Source: Hydrogenophilales bacterium 16-64-40 (GTDB lineage Bacteria; Pseudomonadota; Gammaproteobacteria; Burkholderiales; Thiobacillaceae). Taken from it: a stretch of DNA of 64,000 nucleotides. The position numbers and the translations under genes were made by a program. Below are positions 40,458 through 48,573 of the stretch, piece after piece. The notes under the pieces are model-generated. The model was not told where the DNA came from and searched no databases. It was given only the letters and a program-made list of their open reading frames with translations. The stretch lies in the NCBI GenBank assembly GCA_002256995.1, contig NCGX01000004.1, positions 62,001 to 126,000 of the forward strand. Reading direction: 5' to 3'. Position 1 is the first letter of the stretch; each line of letters begins with the position of its first letter.

Positions 40458-41926
40458 CAGGCGTTCACCCGCTTGCGCGCCTCGATGCGGCGCACGAACG
40501 AGCCCATGATCTCGCGGTAGAGGGCGTCCTTCAGCACGCCGTCCTCGTTGCCGGCGTCGACGTTGGGGTTGTCGTTGACCTCGATGACGTAGCAGCGGTT
40601 GCCGATCTGCTTGATGTCGACGCCGTAGAGGCCGTCACCGATCAGGTTGGCGGCCTTGAGGGCAATCTTCACCACTTCTTCCGGGGCTTCGGCCACCGCC
40701 ACGGCCTTGACCGGGCCTTCCTGGTAGCCGGTGCGGCCGGGCTCGCGCTTGACGATTTGCCAGTGCCCGGCGGCCATGAAGTACCTGCACACGAACAGCG
40801 GCCGCCGGTCGAGGATGCCGACGCGCCAGTCGAACTCGGTGGGCAGCCATTCCTGCGCGACGATGAGCTCGGATTTCTGCATGAGTTCGTTCACCTTCAC
40901 GAGCAATTCCGCTTCCGATTCCACCTTGGCCACGCCAACCGAGAACGAGCTGTCAGGCTGCTTCAACACGCAGGGCAGTCCGAGGCTAGAAACGATCTGG
41001 TCCACGTTGTCGTGGTGCACCATCAGCGTGCGCGGCGCGGGAATGTTGTGGCGGGTGAGCAGTTCGGCGAGATAGACCTTGTTGTTGCATTTAAGGATGG
41101 ACTCGGGGTCGTCGATCACCACCAGGCCTTCCGCGCTCGCCCGTCTTGAAAAGCGATAGGTGTAGTGGTTGGCGAACGTGGTGTCGCGGATGAACAGCGC
41201 GTCGAACTCGGGCAGCCGGGCGAGATCGGCGCGGGTGATGAATTCCGCGGCGAGGCCGACGTCCTCCGCGGCCTTCTCGAATTTCTGCAGCGCACGCGGG
41301 TTGGAGGGCGATTCAGCATTGGCGGGGTCGTGCAGGATGGCGAGGTCGAAACGCGGCGCAGCCCGCTTGTGCGCGTGATGGCGGCGGCCCATGAAATAGG
41401 CGGTCGCGGCCTCCACCACGAAATCCTGATGCGACGGCGGGATGTCGCTGGCGGCGATGGCGCGCACGCTTCGGAGGCGCCACAGGTCGCGGCGACGCTC
41501 GAAATGGGCGCGCAGCAGGGGCGCCTGCAATCGGCTGAAGAGTTGATGGCTCAAGGCTTCGTGGCGGCTGGCCACGTTGCGGCCGAAGTAAATGCTGAGC
41601 TCGAACGTGTCCGACTTGATGGGGGCGAGCGACTTTTGCACCAGATCGTCGAGATCCTCGGTGAGCAGCCGCACCAGGTTCTGCGACTTCAGGTCCTCCA
41701 TCGTGCTCACCTTCGGCAGCGGCTTGTGGCCGCGCGCCTCGGCCAGCAGGGAGACGTAGTAGCCGAGGCTCTGGTAACGGTAGGATTTGCACAGATTGAA
41801 CACCTTGACCGGGCGCCCCTCGCCATAGGCGGGGGCGGTCAGATAGGCGCGCGCCGGGACGACGCTCACCCCGGGAAGGTCGAGCGGCCAGTCGCGCGGA
41901 TTGTCGACGACGATGAGGATGCTCAC
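40457..41926 (-). CDS. RimK-type ATP-grasp ligase with N-terminal RLAN domain
   Basis: A 489-residue protein. The N-terminal 170 residues match the domain found ahead of some RimK-like ligases (MSILIVVDNPRDWPLDLPGV, KVFNLCKSYRYQSLGYYVSL). The C-terminal half is an ATP-grasp fold: PCVLKQPDSSFSVGV, QEWLPTEFDWRVGILDRRPL and the metal-binding CYVIEVNDNPNVDAG near residue 448. Such enzymes add amino acids, often glutamate, to a carboxyl group. Overlaps on both sides (ATGA with the peptidase gene, TGATG with the GCS2 gene) show strict translational coupling. Confidence 0.92.
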   Translation of the reverse strand: MSILIVVDNPRDWPLDLPGVSVVPARAYLTAPAYGEGRPVKVFNLCKSYRYQSLGYYVSLLAEARGHKPLPKVSTMEDLKSQNLVRLLTEDLDDLVQKSLAPIKSDTFELSIYFGRNVASRHEALSHQLFSRLQAPLLRAHFERRRDLWRLRSVRAIAASDIPPSHQDFVVEAATAYFMGRRHHAHKRAAPRFDLAILHDPANAESPSNPRALQKFEKAAEDVGLAAEFITRADLARLPEFDALFIRDTTFANHYTYRFSRRASAEGLVVIDDPESILKCNNKVYLAELLTRHNIPAPRTLMVHHDNVDQIVSSLGLPCVLKQPDSSFSVGVAKVESEAELLVKVNELMQKSELIVAQEWLPTEFDWRVGILDRRPLFVCRYFMAAGHWQIVKREPGRTGYQEGPVKAVAVAEAPEEVVKIALKAANLIGDGLYGVDIKQIGNRCYVIEVNDNPNVDAGNEDGVLKDALYREIMGSFVRRIEARKRVNA

Positions 41927-42657
41927 GCTGCCCCCTTCGGCGCCGCCTGGGGCGGGTAAATGACCAGCAGGTTGGCGTCATGGGTGACGATGCCGAGCAG
42001 CACCGCGCCGATCACGCGATCGATGCTGACCCAGTATTCGTGCGAGGGACTGTAGGGGTGCAAGCCGTAGGGGTCGGCCACCAGCACGCTGCGCTTCTTG
42101 CGGTCGTAGCCCGCGATCACCACAAAGTGCCCGGCCGGCAGGCCGCGAATGTCGTCCGGCACATCGTCCGGCCCGTATTCGCGCGCCGCGCGGTACAGGT
42201 AGGTGGAACTCAGGCCGGTGATGATGGGCAGGTTGCGGCGCAGCAGGCCGCGGATCAAGGGACGCGAGAGATCGGTCAGGCGCAGGCGCCCACCCAGGCG
42301 CAGGAATTCCAGGTAACCCTCGGTGACGTGCTGCAGCCTGGCGTCATGTTTCTTCTCCCCGCGCTGGCGCTCGAGGCGCTCGGCGATGTCCACCCCTGGC
42401 GCAAACCAGGTGGGGTCGAACACCGTCAGGTTGTAGCTGTAGATGGTGGCTTGGTAGCCCTGGCGCAGGGCATCGCAGGCCAGGAAAATCGCAAAGGTGC
42501 CGCCGTGTTCCAGCTTGCGGGTGCGGGCGATCACCCCCGCAAGCGGCACTTCCTCGCCCCAGTAGCGATAGACGGCATGCAGGCAGGTCGGGCCGCAGGT
42601 CGTCTCGTCCGGTTGCGGCAGCATCTTGACCGGCAAACGCAAGATGATCGGATGCAT
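41923..42657 (-). CDS. C39-like cysteine peptidase
   Basis: A 244-residue papain-fold protein of the C39-like type. A complete catalytic set is visible: Gln15 and Cys21 in LPQPDETTCGPTCLHAVY, His177 in LPAGHFVVIAGYD and Asp195 in VLVADPYGL. Classical C39 domains cut double-glycine leader peptides, but here there is no ABC transporter part, no signal peptide and no membrane segment, so it acts in the cytoplasm as a peptidase or transpeptidase. It is the first gene of the four-gene operon. Confidence 0.87.
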   Translation of the reverse strand: MHPIILRLPVKMLPQPDETTCGPTCLHAVYRYWGEEVPLAGVIARTRKLEHGGTFAIFLACDALRQGYQATIYSYNLTVFDPTWFAPGVDIAERLERQRGEKKHDARLQHVTEGYLEFLRLGGRLRLTDLSRPLIRGLLRRNLPIITGLSSTYLYRAAREYGPDDVPDDIRGLPAGHFVVIAGYDRKKRSVLVADPYGLHPYSPSHEYWVSIDRVIGAVLLGIVTHDANLLVIYPPQAAPKGAA

Positions 42658-42745
42658 GAAGCAGGCTTCGCCTAAAAGCTACTCGGGTTGCCCGACCGGA
42701 TGGACGGCGACGGCACCCCGTCGCTGCCCCGAAAACACCCGGCTG

Positions 42746-43240
42746 CTAGCGTTCCCACACCACGCGCAGCAGGTTCTCCTGCTCGTTGTAGTGATATTTC
42801 AGTTCGCCCTGATAGGCATGGTGCAGCGCCTCGCCGATGCCGCGGGCGAGATGGATGTCAGTGGTGGTGATCTCGACGCCGTCGTCCTGATCCTCGATGT
42901 TCATGATCCGCTTCAGGGGATGCTCGGCCTTTGCGCGTTCTTCCTCGTTCCTGGCCAGGTGCAGCAACTCCTCGCGGTGATCCTTGAAGAACGCACCGCT
43001 CACGGTCACATAGCCGGCCGGGAATTCGTCCTGAATGCGATGACAGGCCGGGCACATTTCCTCGTGGGCCCCGGCAGGCTTTGTCAGCCATTGCCAGCGC
43101 CCGTCGTGGAACACGGCGGCGCATTGCGGGCATACCGTGGGTTCCGGCAGCTTGTGCTTGGCCTTGTAGGCGTCGTGCCGGTCTTCCTGGACCAGACGGT
43201 CGCGCCGGACAGGGTGGAATTCAGTGAATCGGTTTTTCAT
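42746..43240 (-). CDS. BCAM0308-family zinc-binding protein
   Basis: A 164-residue protein I recognise as the BCAM0308 family, named after a gene in the low-oxygen-activated locus of Burkholderia cenocepacia. It has an NMD3-like zinc ribbon formed by VCPQCAAVFHDGRW near residue 34 and MCPACHRIQDEFPAG near residue 60, then an alpha/beta domain. Function is unknown. The ATG at 43240 has AGGAGCG upstream. It precedes the C39/RimK/GCS2 operon by 88 bases on the same strand. Confidence 0.85.
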   Translation of the reverse strand: MKNRFTEFHPVRRDRLVQEDRHDAYKAKHKLPEPTVCPQCAAVFHDGRWQWLTKPAGAHEEMCPACHRIQDEFPAGYVTVSGAFFKDHREELLHLARNEEERAKAEHPLKRIMNIEDQDDGVEITTTDIHLARGIGEALHHAYQGELKYHYNEQENLLRVVWER

Positions 43241-43274
43241 CTTGCGCTCCTGTGTTGACACATAAAAAGTTGAC

Positions 43275-44170
43275 TTAAATCCACTCCTTTTCCGCGGCGG
43301 CGCGCTGTTCTCCCCACAGTGCGCCCGGCGGCAGATCGAGCACGGAATGCGCGCCCGCCTGGAGAAACGGCAATGCGCGCGCTGCGGCAAGCATCATCCG
43401 CGCGGCGAGCCCCGCCTCGTCGTAGCGGGCTTCCAGCAAAAAAGCGGCATGGCCGGTGTCTGCCGGCGCGGCGCGGCGTTCGAGCGTCACGCCATGGCTG
43501 GCGGCTTCCAGCGCGGCGAGGCGGGGAACCGGGAAGACCAGGGTCTGTTCATCGAGAAAGAGGGGGTCATGAACGATGGCATCGGTCACGGCCGCCGCGT
43601 CGGCCGAGGGCTCCAGTTCAACATAGACGTAGCGCTGGGGGTGGCCTTCCACCGAGCGGGATTCCGTCGCCAGCGCCTGTCTCACCCCCGGGATGTCCGT
43701 TGCCGCCAGCGTGTGGTGCAGGCTCGGCACGATGTGCCGGCTGGTTTCCGTATGCCCGCCGGGCGCCAGCAGCGCGAAATGGCTGCGTAACAGGGAGAAG
43801 ACGCCGGGGTCGCATCCCGCGCCGACGACGGCCGGCAACTTGTGATGGAGCGCGGCGCGATGGATTTCAGCCTTGTGTGCGAGGAACGCCTCGCCGTGGA
43901 GGCGCGCGCATTCCACCACCGGAATGCGGCTCTGCAGCAGGTCTTTCGCGATCCCCAAGACCGCGTCGAGCGGCACGCAAATGAGCGCGGCATCGACCTC
44001 GTTCAGTTCGCTGATGTGGGTCACGGCAGGGCTTTCAACCAGGAAGCCGGCGCGCTGCCCGGGCGCTGCACCACCCCCGCCAGAACGCTGGCCGGGTCGG
44101 CCTGGATGGCTTCGGCGCATTGGCGTCCCACATTTCCCGGACCGATGATGGCAAGCCGTGTTTTTTTCAT
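43275..44170 (-). CDS. Diaminopimelate-dehydrogenase-like NAD(P) oxidoreductase, frame broken once
   Basis: The true N-terminus starts at ATG 44170 (MKKTRLAIIGPGNVGRQCAE), carrying a Rossmann GxGxxG motif. That frame runs into a stop, while the rest of the protein continues one frame over from AGFLVESPAVTHISEL. Restoring one G in the GC run near 44046-44056 gives a single 298-residue protein. The remainder resembles meso-diaminopimelate dehydrogenase and saccharopine-dehydrogenase-like enzymes (VVGAGCDPGVFSLLRSHFAL). The substrate is uncertain. The pyridine nucleotide link fits the NAD-salvage genes nearby. Confidence 0.7.
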
Positions 44171-44258
44171 GTTGTGATGCCGACACTGGTCGGCTCGTTT
44201 TTTTTCGGAAAGGCTTATCGTTGATTCAGCTTAGGACGCGGAAAGGGCAGTGAAGGAT

Positions 44259-44774
44259 TCAGCGCGAGGGATTTTCCAGCAGCCTGAGCATTTCGCGCAT
44301 GAAGGCGGGCAGGTCGGCGGGCTGCCGTGAGGTGACGAGTTTGCCGTCCACCACCACTTCCTGGTCTTCGTAAAGGGCGCCTGCCTGTCTCAGTTCCTCG
44401 GCAACCGAAGGCGCGCAGGTGGCGCGCCGCCCCACCATCACGCCGGCGCTGATCAGGATTTGCGGTCCATGGCAGATGGCGGCGACCGGCTTGTCGCTGC
44501 GCATGAAATCCTGTGCGATCGCGACGGCGGCCGCCTCCTTGCGCAGGCTTGCGGGCGCCTTGCCGCCGGGGAGCACGAGCAGGTCGTACGCGCCCGGATC
44601 GACATCCCGCAGCGCCTTGTCCGCGACGACCTCGTAGCCATGCTTGCCGTGGATTTTCCCCCTGGAAATCGAGGCGACATCGACCGCCAGCCCGGCCTCC
44701 TGCAACCGATAGAACGGAAACAGAAGCTCGGAATCCTCGAAATGATCGGCGCTGAGAATCAGGGCATTTTTCAT
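44259..44774 (-). CDS. DJ-1/PfpI family protein
   Basis: A 171-residue protein of the DJ-1/PfpI superfamily, which includes proteins described as deglycases, glyoxalases or stress proteases. The nucleophile elbow AAICHGPQILISAG has the family cysteine near residue 105 followed by His, and the partner glutamate lies in SADHFEDSELLFP near residue 12. I chose ATG 44774 (MKNALILSADHF). It is 4 bases after the stop of a small membrane protein gene, and both are probably co-transcribed. Confidence 0.88.
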   Translation of the reverse strand: MKNALILSADHFEDSELLFPFYRLQEAGLAVDVASISRGKIHGKHGYEVVADKALRDVDPGAYDLLVLPGGKAPASLRKEAAAVAIAQDFMRSDKPVAAICHGPQILISAGVMVGRRATCAPSVAEELRQAGALYEDQEVVVDGKLVTSRQPADLPAFMREMLRLLENPSR

Positions 44775-44778
44775 GGCA

Positions 44779-44940
44779 TCAGGCCTTGCGTTCCAGGGCA
44801 ATGCCGACCAGTTCGATCACCACGCCCAGCGCCAGCACCGCCAGGCCGCCCCACACCTCGGGCGCCAGGAACATCATCGCGCCGCCCAGCACCACCAGAA
44901 ACAGCGCCAGGGCACGCCTTGAACGTCGATACCTCAACAT
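44779..44940 (-). CDS. Small membrane protein, 53 residues
   Basis: A short gene with a start MLRYRRSRRALALFLVVLGG, two hydrophobic helices (LALFLVVLGGAMMFLA and [20 protein letters not shown]) and a basic N-terminus, so probably an inner-membrane hairpin with both ends in the cytoplasm. It lies 4 bases before the PfpI-like gene and 33 bases after the acidic hypothetical gene, all on the same strand. I recall similar short proteins in other betaproteobacteria but know no function. Confidence 0.6.
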   Translation of the reverse strand: MLRYRRSRRALALFLVVLGGAMMFLAPEVWGGLAVLALGVVIELVGIALERKA

Positions 44941-44973
44941 GTCGAATGTTCCTTCGCATCGAGCAGGGACGGG

Positions 44974-45474
44974 CTACTCATAGCGCAGCAGTTCTTCGGC
45001 GAGGGTGTCTTCGCCAAATTGTTCGATCAAGGCGTCGATTTCAGTTAACAGCGTATCGTCCTCGTCGTCCTCCAGGTCGCCATCGCCCACCATCCGCGCG
45101 CCCAGGCCGGCCAGAATGGCGTCCCTGACGGTGGACAGCGTGGGGGGATTTTCGCGGTTCTCGTCGCCGACCACCGCCTCGATCGCACGCGACAAGGATT
45201 CGCTGGCGCTGGCCTGCACAAAATCGATCGCAAGTGCCGATCCGCCGAATTCCTCGACCAGGACATCCAGTTCGTCGAGGATCGATATATCGACATCGAA
45301 GTGATGCAGTCGCTCGGCCTCGTTGAAATCGTCCGGCAACAGGTCGGCGAGAAAGCGGCGCACTGCGATGAGGGAAACGGGTTGCTCGCATTCCGGATCG
45401 TTGACCCGGCTGCTGAGCAGTGCCGACAAACGTGAACTGACGCGGCTCGAAACATCGATTGGATTACGGATCAT
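44974..45474 (-). CDS. Acidic conserved hypothetical protein
   Basis: A 166-residue cytoplasmic protein with no signal peptide or membrane helix. It starts MIRNPIDVSSRVSSRLSALL and ends in two strongly acidic helices (GDGDLEDDEDDTLL, ALIEQFGEDTLAEELLRYE), with two similar helical segments (LDVLVEEFGGSALAIDFV and IDALIEQFGEDTLAEELL) suggesting an internal duplication. I do not recognise a family. It is the first gene of a minus-strand run, divergent from the COG2187 gene at 45599. Confidence 0.7.
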   Translation of the reverse strand: MIRNPIDVSSRVSSRLSALLSSRVNDPECEQPVSLIAVRRFLADLLPDDFNEAERLHHFDVDISILDELDVLVEEFGGSALAIDFVQASASESLSRAIEAVVGDENRENPPTLSTVRDAILAGLGARMVGDGDLEDDEDDTLLTEIDALIEQFGEDTLAEELLRYE

Positions 45475-45598
45475 GGCGTTTCCTGCTTGTCTGGGATCAC
45501 ATTGAGGAATCGTGATTTTCAAAACCACTGCTTACTTGAAGGTATAGCAGATGACCTCTCGAACAGGGGCGGGCGCGCGGCTCGCCTATGCTTAAGCG

Positions 45599-46654
45599 AT
45601 GGACAAAAGCTGCCCCCCACGCGTTTCGAACCGGCCGGAGCAGGCCGCCGTCAGCCTCGAAGCCAAGCTCGGCTTCCTCGGCCGCCCGGATGCCTACCCC
45701 GAGGCGCCGGCGCGGGTGGACGCGGTGGAGACCCATATGTCCTGGGTTTTCCTCATCGATTCCCATGCCTACAAGCTGAAAAAGCCGGTGCGCTACGACT
45801 ACCTCGACTTCAGCACGGTCGAGGCGCGGCGCCTCGACTGCGAGGCGGAAGTTCGGCTCAACCGTCGCCTCGCCGCCGAGGTCTACCTGGGGGTGGTTCC
45901 GCTGGTGCTGGACGCGGCAGGCCGCTTGCGCCTGGACGGGGCCGGCGAGACCGTCGACTGGCTGGTGCGGATGCGGCGGCTGCCGGCGAACCGCATGCTC
46001 GACCAGCTGCTGCGCAACGGCGCGGTCGAGCAGCCGGAAATCAGGCGGCTCGCCCAGCGGCTTGCCAGTTTCTACGCCGCGCTGCCCGCGGAACCGTTCA
46101 CGCCCGAGGCGTATCGGCAAGCCCTGGCCGGGCGGATCGAGGACAACCTGCGCGAACTCGGCAGCCCGGAATTCGGCCTGCCCCCCGAGATGCCGGCGGC
46201 GCTCGCCCGCTCTCAGCTGCGCTTCCTGCAAAGCCACGCCGATTTGTTCGACCAGCGTGTGCAGGCGGGCCGCATCGTCGAGGGCCATGGCGACCTGCGG
46301 CCGGAGCATGTGTGCCTGCTGGCCGAACCGATCGTCATCGATTGCCTGGAATTCAACCGCGAATTCCGCATTCTCGATCCGGCCGACGAACTGGGGTATC
46401 TGGCGCTGGAGTGCGAGCGGCTGCACGCGCCGCAAGCGGCCCGCTGGCTGCTGGACGGCTATGTCGAAGCGAGCGGCGATGCGCCGCCTCCGGCGATGCT
46501 GCATTTCTACCAGAGTTGCCGGGCGATGCTGCGCGCCAAGCTGGCCCTCTGGCACCTGCGCGACGACGGGCGGCATCGGCCGGAAAAATGGCTTGCCACG
46601 GCCAGGGACTACCTCGAATGGGCGCAACGGCACGCCGACTCGGCCGCAGGCTGA
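45599..46654 (+). CDS. COG2187 aminoglycoside-phosphotransferase-like protein
   Basis: A 351-residue kinase-fold protein equivalent to the first domain of the protein at 36407-37936: shared blocks include ETHMSWVFLIDSHAYKLKKP near residue 43, LNRRLAAEVYLGVVPLV and EGHGDLRPEHVCLL near residue 226, with IDCLEFNREFRILD after it. It lacks the P-loop AAA domain. The substrate is unknown. It ends 6 bases from the convergent phosphoribosyl-pyrophosphate synthetase gene. Confidence 0.85.
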   Translation: MDKSCPPRVSNRPEQAAVSLEAKLGFLGRPDAYPEAPARVDAVETHMSWVFLIDSHAYKLKKPVRYDYLDFSTVEARRLDCEAEVRLNRRLAAEVYLGVVPLVLDAAGRLRLDGAGETVDWLVRMRRLPANRMLDQLLRNGAVEQPEIRRLAQRLASFYAALPAEPFTPEAYRQALAGRIEDNLRELGSPEFGLPPEMPAALARSQLRFLQSHADLFDQRVQAGRIVEGHGDLRPEHVCLLAEPIVIDCLEFNREFRILDPADELGYLALECERLHAPQAARWLLDGYVEASGDAPPPAMLHFYQSCRAMLRAKLALWHLRDDGRHRPEKWLATARDYLEWAQRHADSAAG

Positions 46655-46660
46655 CCCGGC

Positions 46661-47647
46661 TCAGACCTGCAGCAGTTCGACCAGCGAGCCGCCGCTGTGC
46701 AGGCGGTTGATGGCCTCGGCGAACAGCGGCGTGGATGCCAGCACTTCCACCCGGCTGCCCAGCAGCGCCGGCGGCAGGCGGAAGGGCGGGATGGAGTCGG
46801 TGATCAGCACCTTATCCAGCGCCGGGTCGGCCAGCACCGCGCCCGCCGTGCCGACGAACATGCCGTGGCTGGCTGCGGCGTAAACCCGGCTGGCCCCCAG
46901 TGCCTTGCAGGCGGCAGCGGCCCGCGCCAGGGTGGTGCCGGTGCCGATCAGGTCGTCGAGGATGATCGCGGTCATGCCGCCGACATCGCCCACCACCGCT
47001 TCGCCCGACACCACGCCTTCGCTGCGGCGCTTTTCCATGAAGGCAGCCGCGATGGGACGGCCGAGCGCCTGGCTGAGGGCCTGGCGGAAGGCTTCGGCCC
47101 GCTTCACCCCGCCGGCGTCGGGCGACACCACCACGATGGGTTCGTCCGCCAGGTGCGCCGTGAACCAGGCGACGAACAGGCCCTGGGCTTCGAGGTGCTC
47201 GGCCGGGATGCGGAAGGCATTCTGGTAGGCGGCCGGGTTGTGGACGTCGAGGGTGACCATGCGGTCGGTGCCCACGGCCTCGAACAGCTGGGCCATATAG
47301 CGGCTGCTGACCGGGTCGCGCGACTTGGTTTTGCGGTCCTTGCGGGAATAGGCCAGATAGGGGCACACGGCGGTGACCCGGCCGGCCGAGGCGTCCTTCA
47401 GCGCGCCGATGAAAAACAGCAGGCGGACCAGCTTGTCGTTGGCGCTCATGCCCGGCTCGCCATAGAGCGACTGGATCACGTAGACGTCCTTGCCGCGCAC
47501 GTTTTCCAGCGGCCGCGCCTTGTGCTCGCCGTCCTCGAATTCCCGTTCCTCATGGCTGGCGAGCGCGACCCCCAGCGCCGCGGCCACCCGTTCGCCGTAG
47601 GCGCGGCTGGCATCAAGAGCAAACAGGCAAAGCGCGTCCGGGGTCAT
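46661..47647 (-). CDS. Ribose-phosphate pyrophosphokinase (stress-cluster paralogue)
   Basis: Makes PRPP from ribose-5-phosphate and ATP. The 328-residue protein shows the ATP-binding region [20 protein letters not shown] near residue 106 and the PRPP loop [20 protein letters not shown] near residue 227. It differs from the housekeeping PrsA in several motifs, so it is likely a second copy; the symbol is left empty. It starts 85 bases from a divergent transcription unit that leads into nicotinamidase and nicotinate phosphoribosyltransferase, which needs PRPP. A GAGGAG ribosome binding site precedes the chosen ATG 47647. Confidence 0.9.
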   Translation of the reverse strand: MTPDALCLFALDASRAYGERVAAALGVALASHEEREFEDGEHKARPLENVRGKDVYVIQSLYGEPGMSANDKLVRLLFFIGALKDASAGRVTAVCPYLAYSRKDRKTKSRDPVSSRYMAQLFEAVGTDRMVTLDVHNPAAYQNAFRIPAEHLEAQGLFVAWFTAHLADEPIVVVSPDAGGVKRAEAFRQALSQALGRPIAAAFMEKRRSEGVVSGEAVVGDVGGMTAIILDDLIGTGTTLARAAAACKALGASRVYAAASHGMFVGTAGAVLADPALDKVLITDSIPPFRLPPALLGSRVEVLASTPLFAEAINRLHSGGSLVELLQV

Positions 47648-47732
47648 CGGTGTCTCCTCAATGGCGGCTGGCAGCATTTTCATAATATGCCAGACTCAAA
47701 TGCAGCGTCTGCCCACAACCAAGGCGAGAACC

Positions 47733-47903
47733 ATGGAACCCAAGGAATGTTTTTACAAGGAGCAGTTCGGCTACTGCTGGCTGGTGGATGGCCAGTGGCT
47801 GTTTCAGGCGGTGGATGTGGCCGAGCAGCCGCTGGGCGAACCGGTCAAGGTCGAGCTGGGAGAACTGGTCTTCCATCACAACCAGGACGAAGAATTGCAC
47901 TAG
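47733..47903 (+). CDS. Small hypothetical protein, 56 residues
   Basis: A short acidic protein starting MEPKECFYKEQFGYCWLVDG with an AAGGCGAG ribosome binding site. It contains alternating hydrophobic strands (WLFQAVDVAEQPLGEPVKVE, LGELVFHHNQDE) that suggest a small beta fold. Not recognised. It precedes the nicotinamidase gene by 55 bases on the same strand and may be part of that operon. Confidence 0.55.
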   Translation: MEPKECFYKEQFGYCWLVDGQWLFQAVDVAEQPLGEPVKVELGELVFHHNQDEELH

Positions 47904-47958
47904 CGCTGCGAACCGGATAGCCGGGCGCGCGCCCGCATCGGGCGAGAGGAAAGCCGAC

Positions 47959-48573
47959 ATGAACGCTGCAAGCAAATCATCCGAACCGGAACGCTGGCAG
48001 CTGCAGCCCGGCGACGTGCTGCTGGTCACCGACATCCAGAACGATTTCCTGCCGGGCGGGGCCCTGGCGGTGGCGGGCGGCGACGAAGTGGTGCCGGTGC
48101 TCAACCGCTATGTCGACGCATTCCAGGCGCAGGGCCTGCCGGTCTATGCCACGCGCGACTGGCATCCCTTGCGCCACTGCTCCTTCCACGCGCAAGGCGG
48201 GCCGTGGCCAGTCCATTGCGTGGCGGGTACCCACGGCGCGGACTTCGCGGCGGCGCTCACGCTGCCGCCCGACACCACGGTGACCTCCAAAGCGACTTCG
48301 CGGGATCGGGAAGCCTATTCCAGCTTTCAGGGCACCGATCTGGACAGCCGCCTGCGCGCGGCCGGCATCCGCCGCCTGTTCATCGGCGGGCTGACCACGG
48401 ATTACTGCGTGCTCAACACGGTACGGGATGCCAGGCGGCTCGGCTACGAGGTGTTCGTGCTGGCCGACGCGATCCGCGCAGTGGACGTCCGGGCCGGCGA
48501 CGGCCAGCGTGCCGAGGCGGAGATGGCCAGTCTCGGCGCGCAGTTCATCACGCTGGACGGCCTGGATGCATGA
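47959..48573 (+). CDS. pncA: Nicotinamidase
   Basis: Hydrolyses nicotinamide to nicotinate for NAD salvage. The 204-residue isochorismatase-fold protein has the catalytic triad positions Asp in LVTDIQNDFLPGGAL near residue 26, Lys in TSKATSRDREAYSSF near residue 114 and Cys in GGLTTDYCVLNT near residue 155, and zinc-ligand RDWHP near residue 62. The ATG 47959 has GAGAGGA upstream. It overlaps the nicotinate phosphoribosyltransferase start by four bases, coupling successive steps of the pathway. Confidence 0.93.
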   Translation: MNAASKSSEPERWQLQPGDVLLVTDIQNDFLPGGALAVAGGDEVVPVLNRYVDAFQAQGLPVYATRDWHPLRHCSFHAQGGPWPVHCVAGTHGADFAAALTLPPDTTVTSKATSRDREAYSSFQGTDLDSRLRAAGIRRLFIGGLTTDYCVLNTVRDARRLGYEVFVLADAIRAVDVRAGDGQRAEAEMASLGAQFITLDGLDA

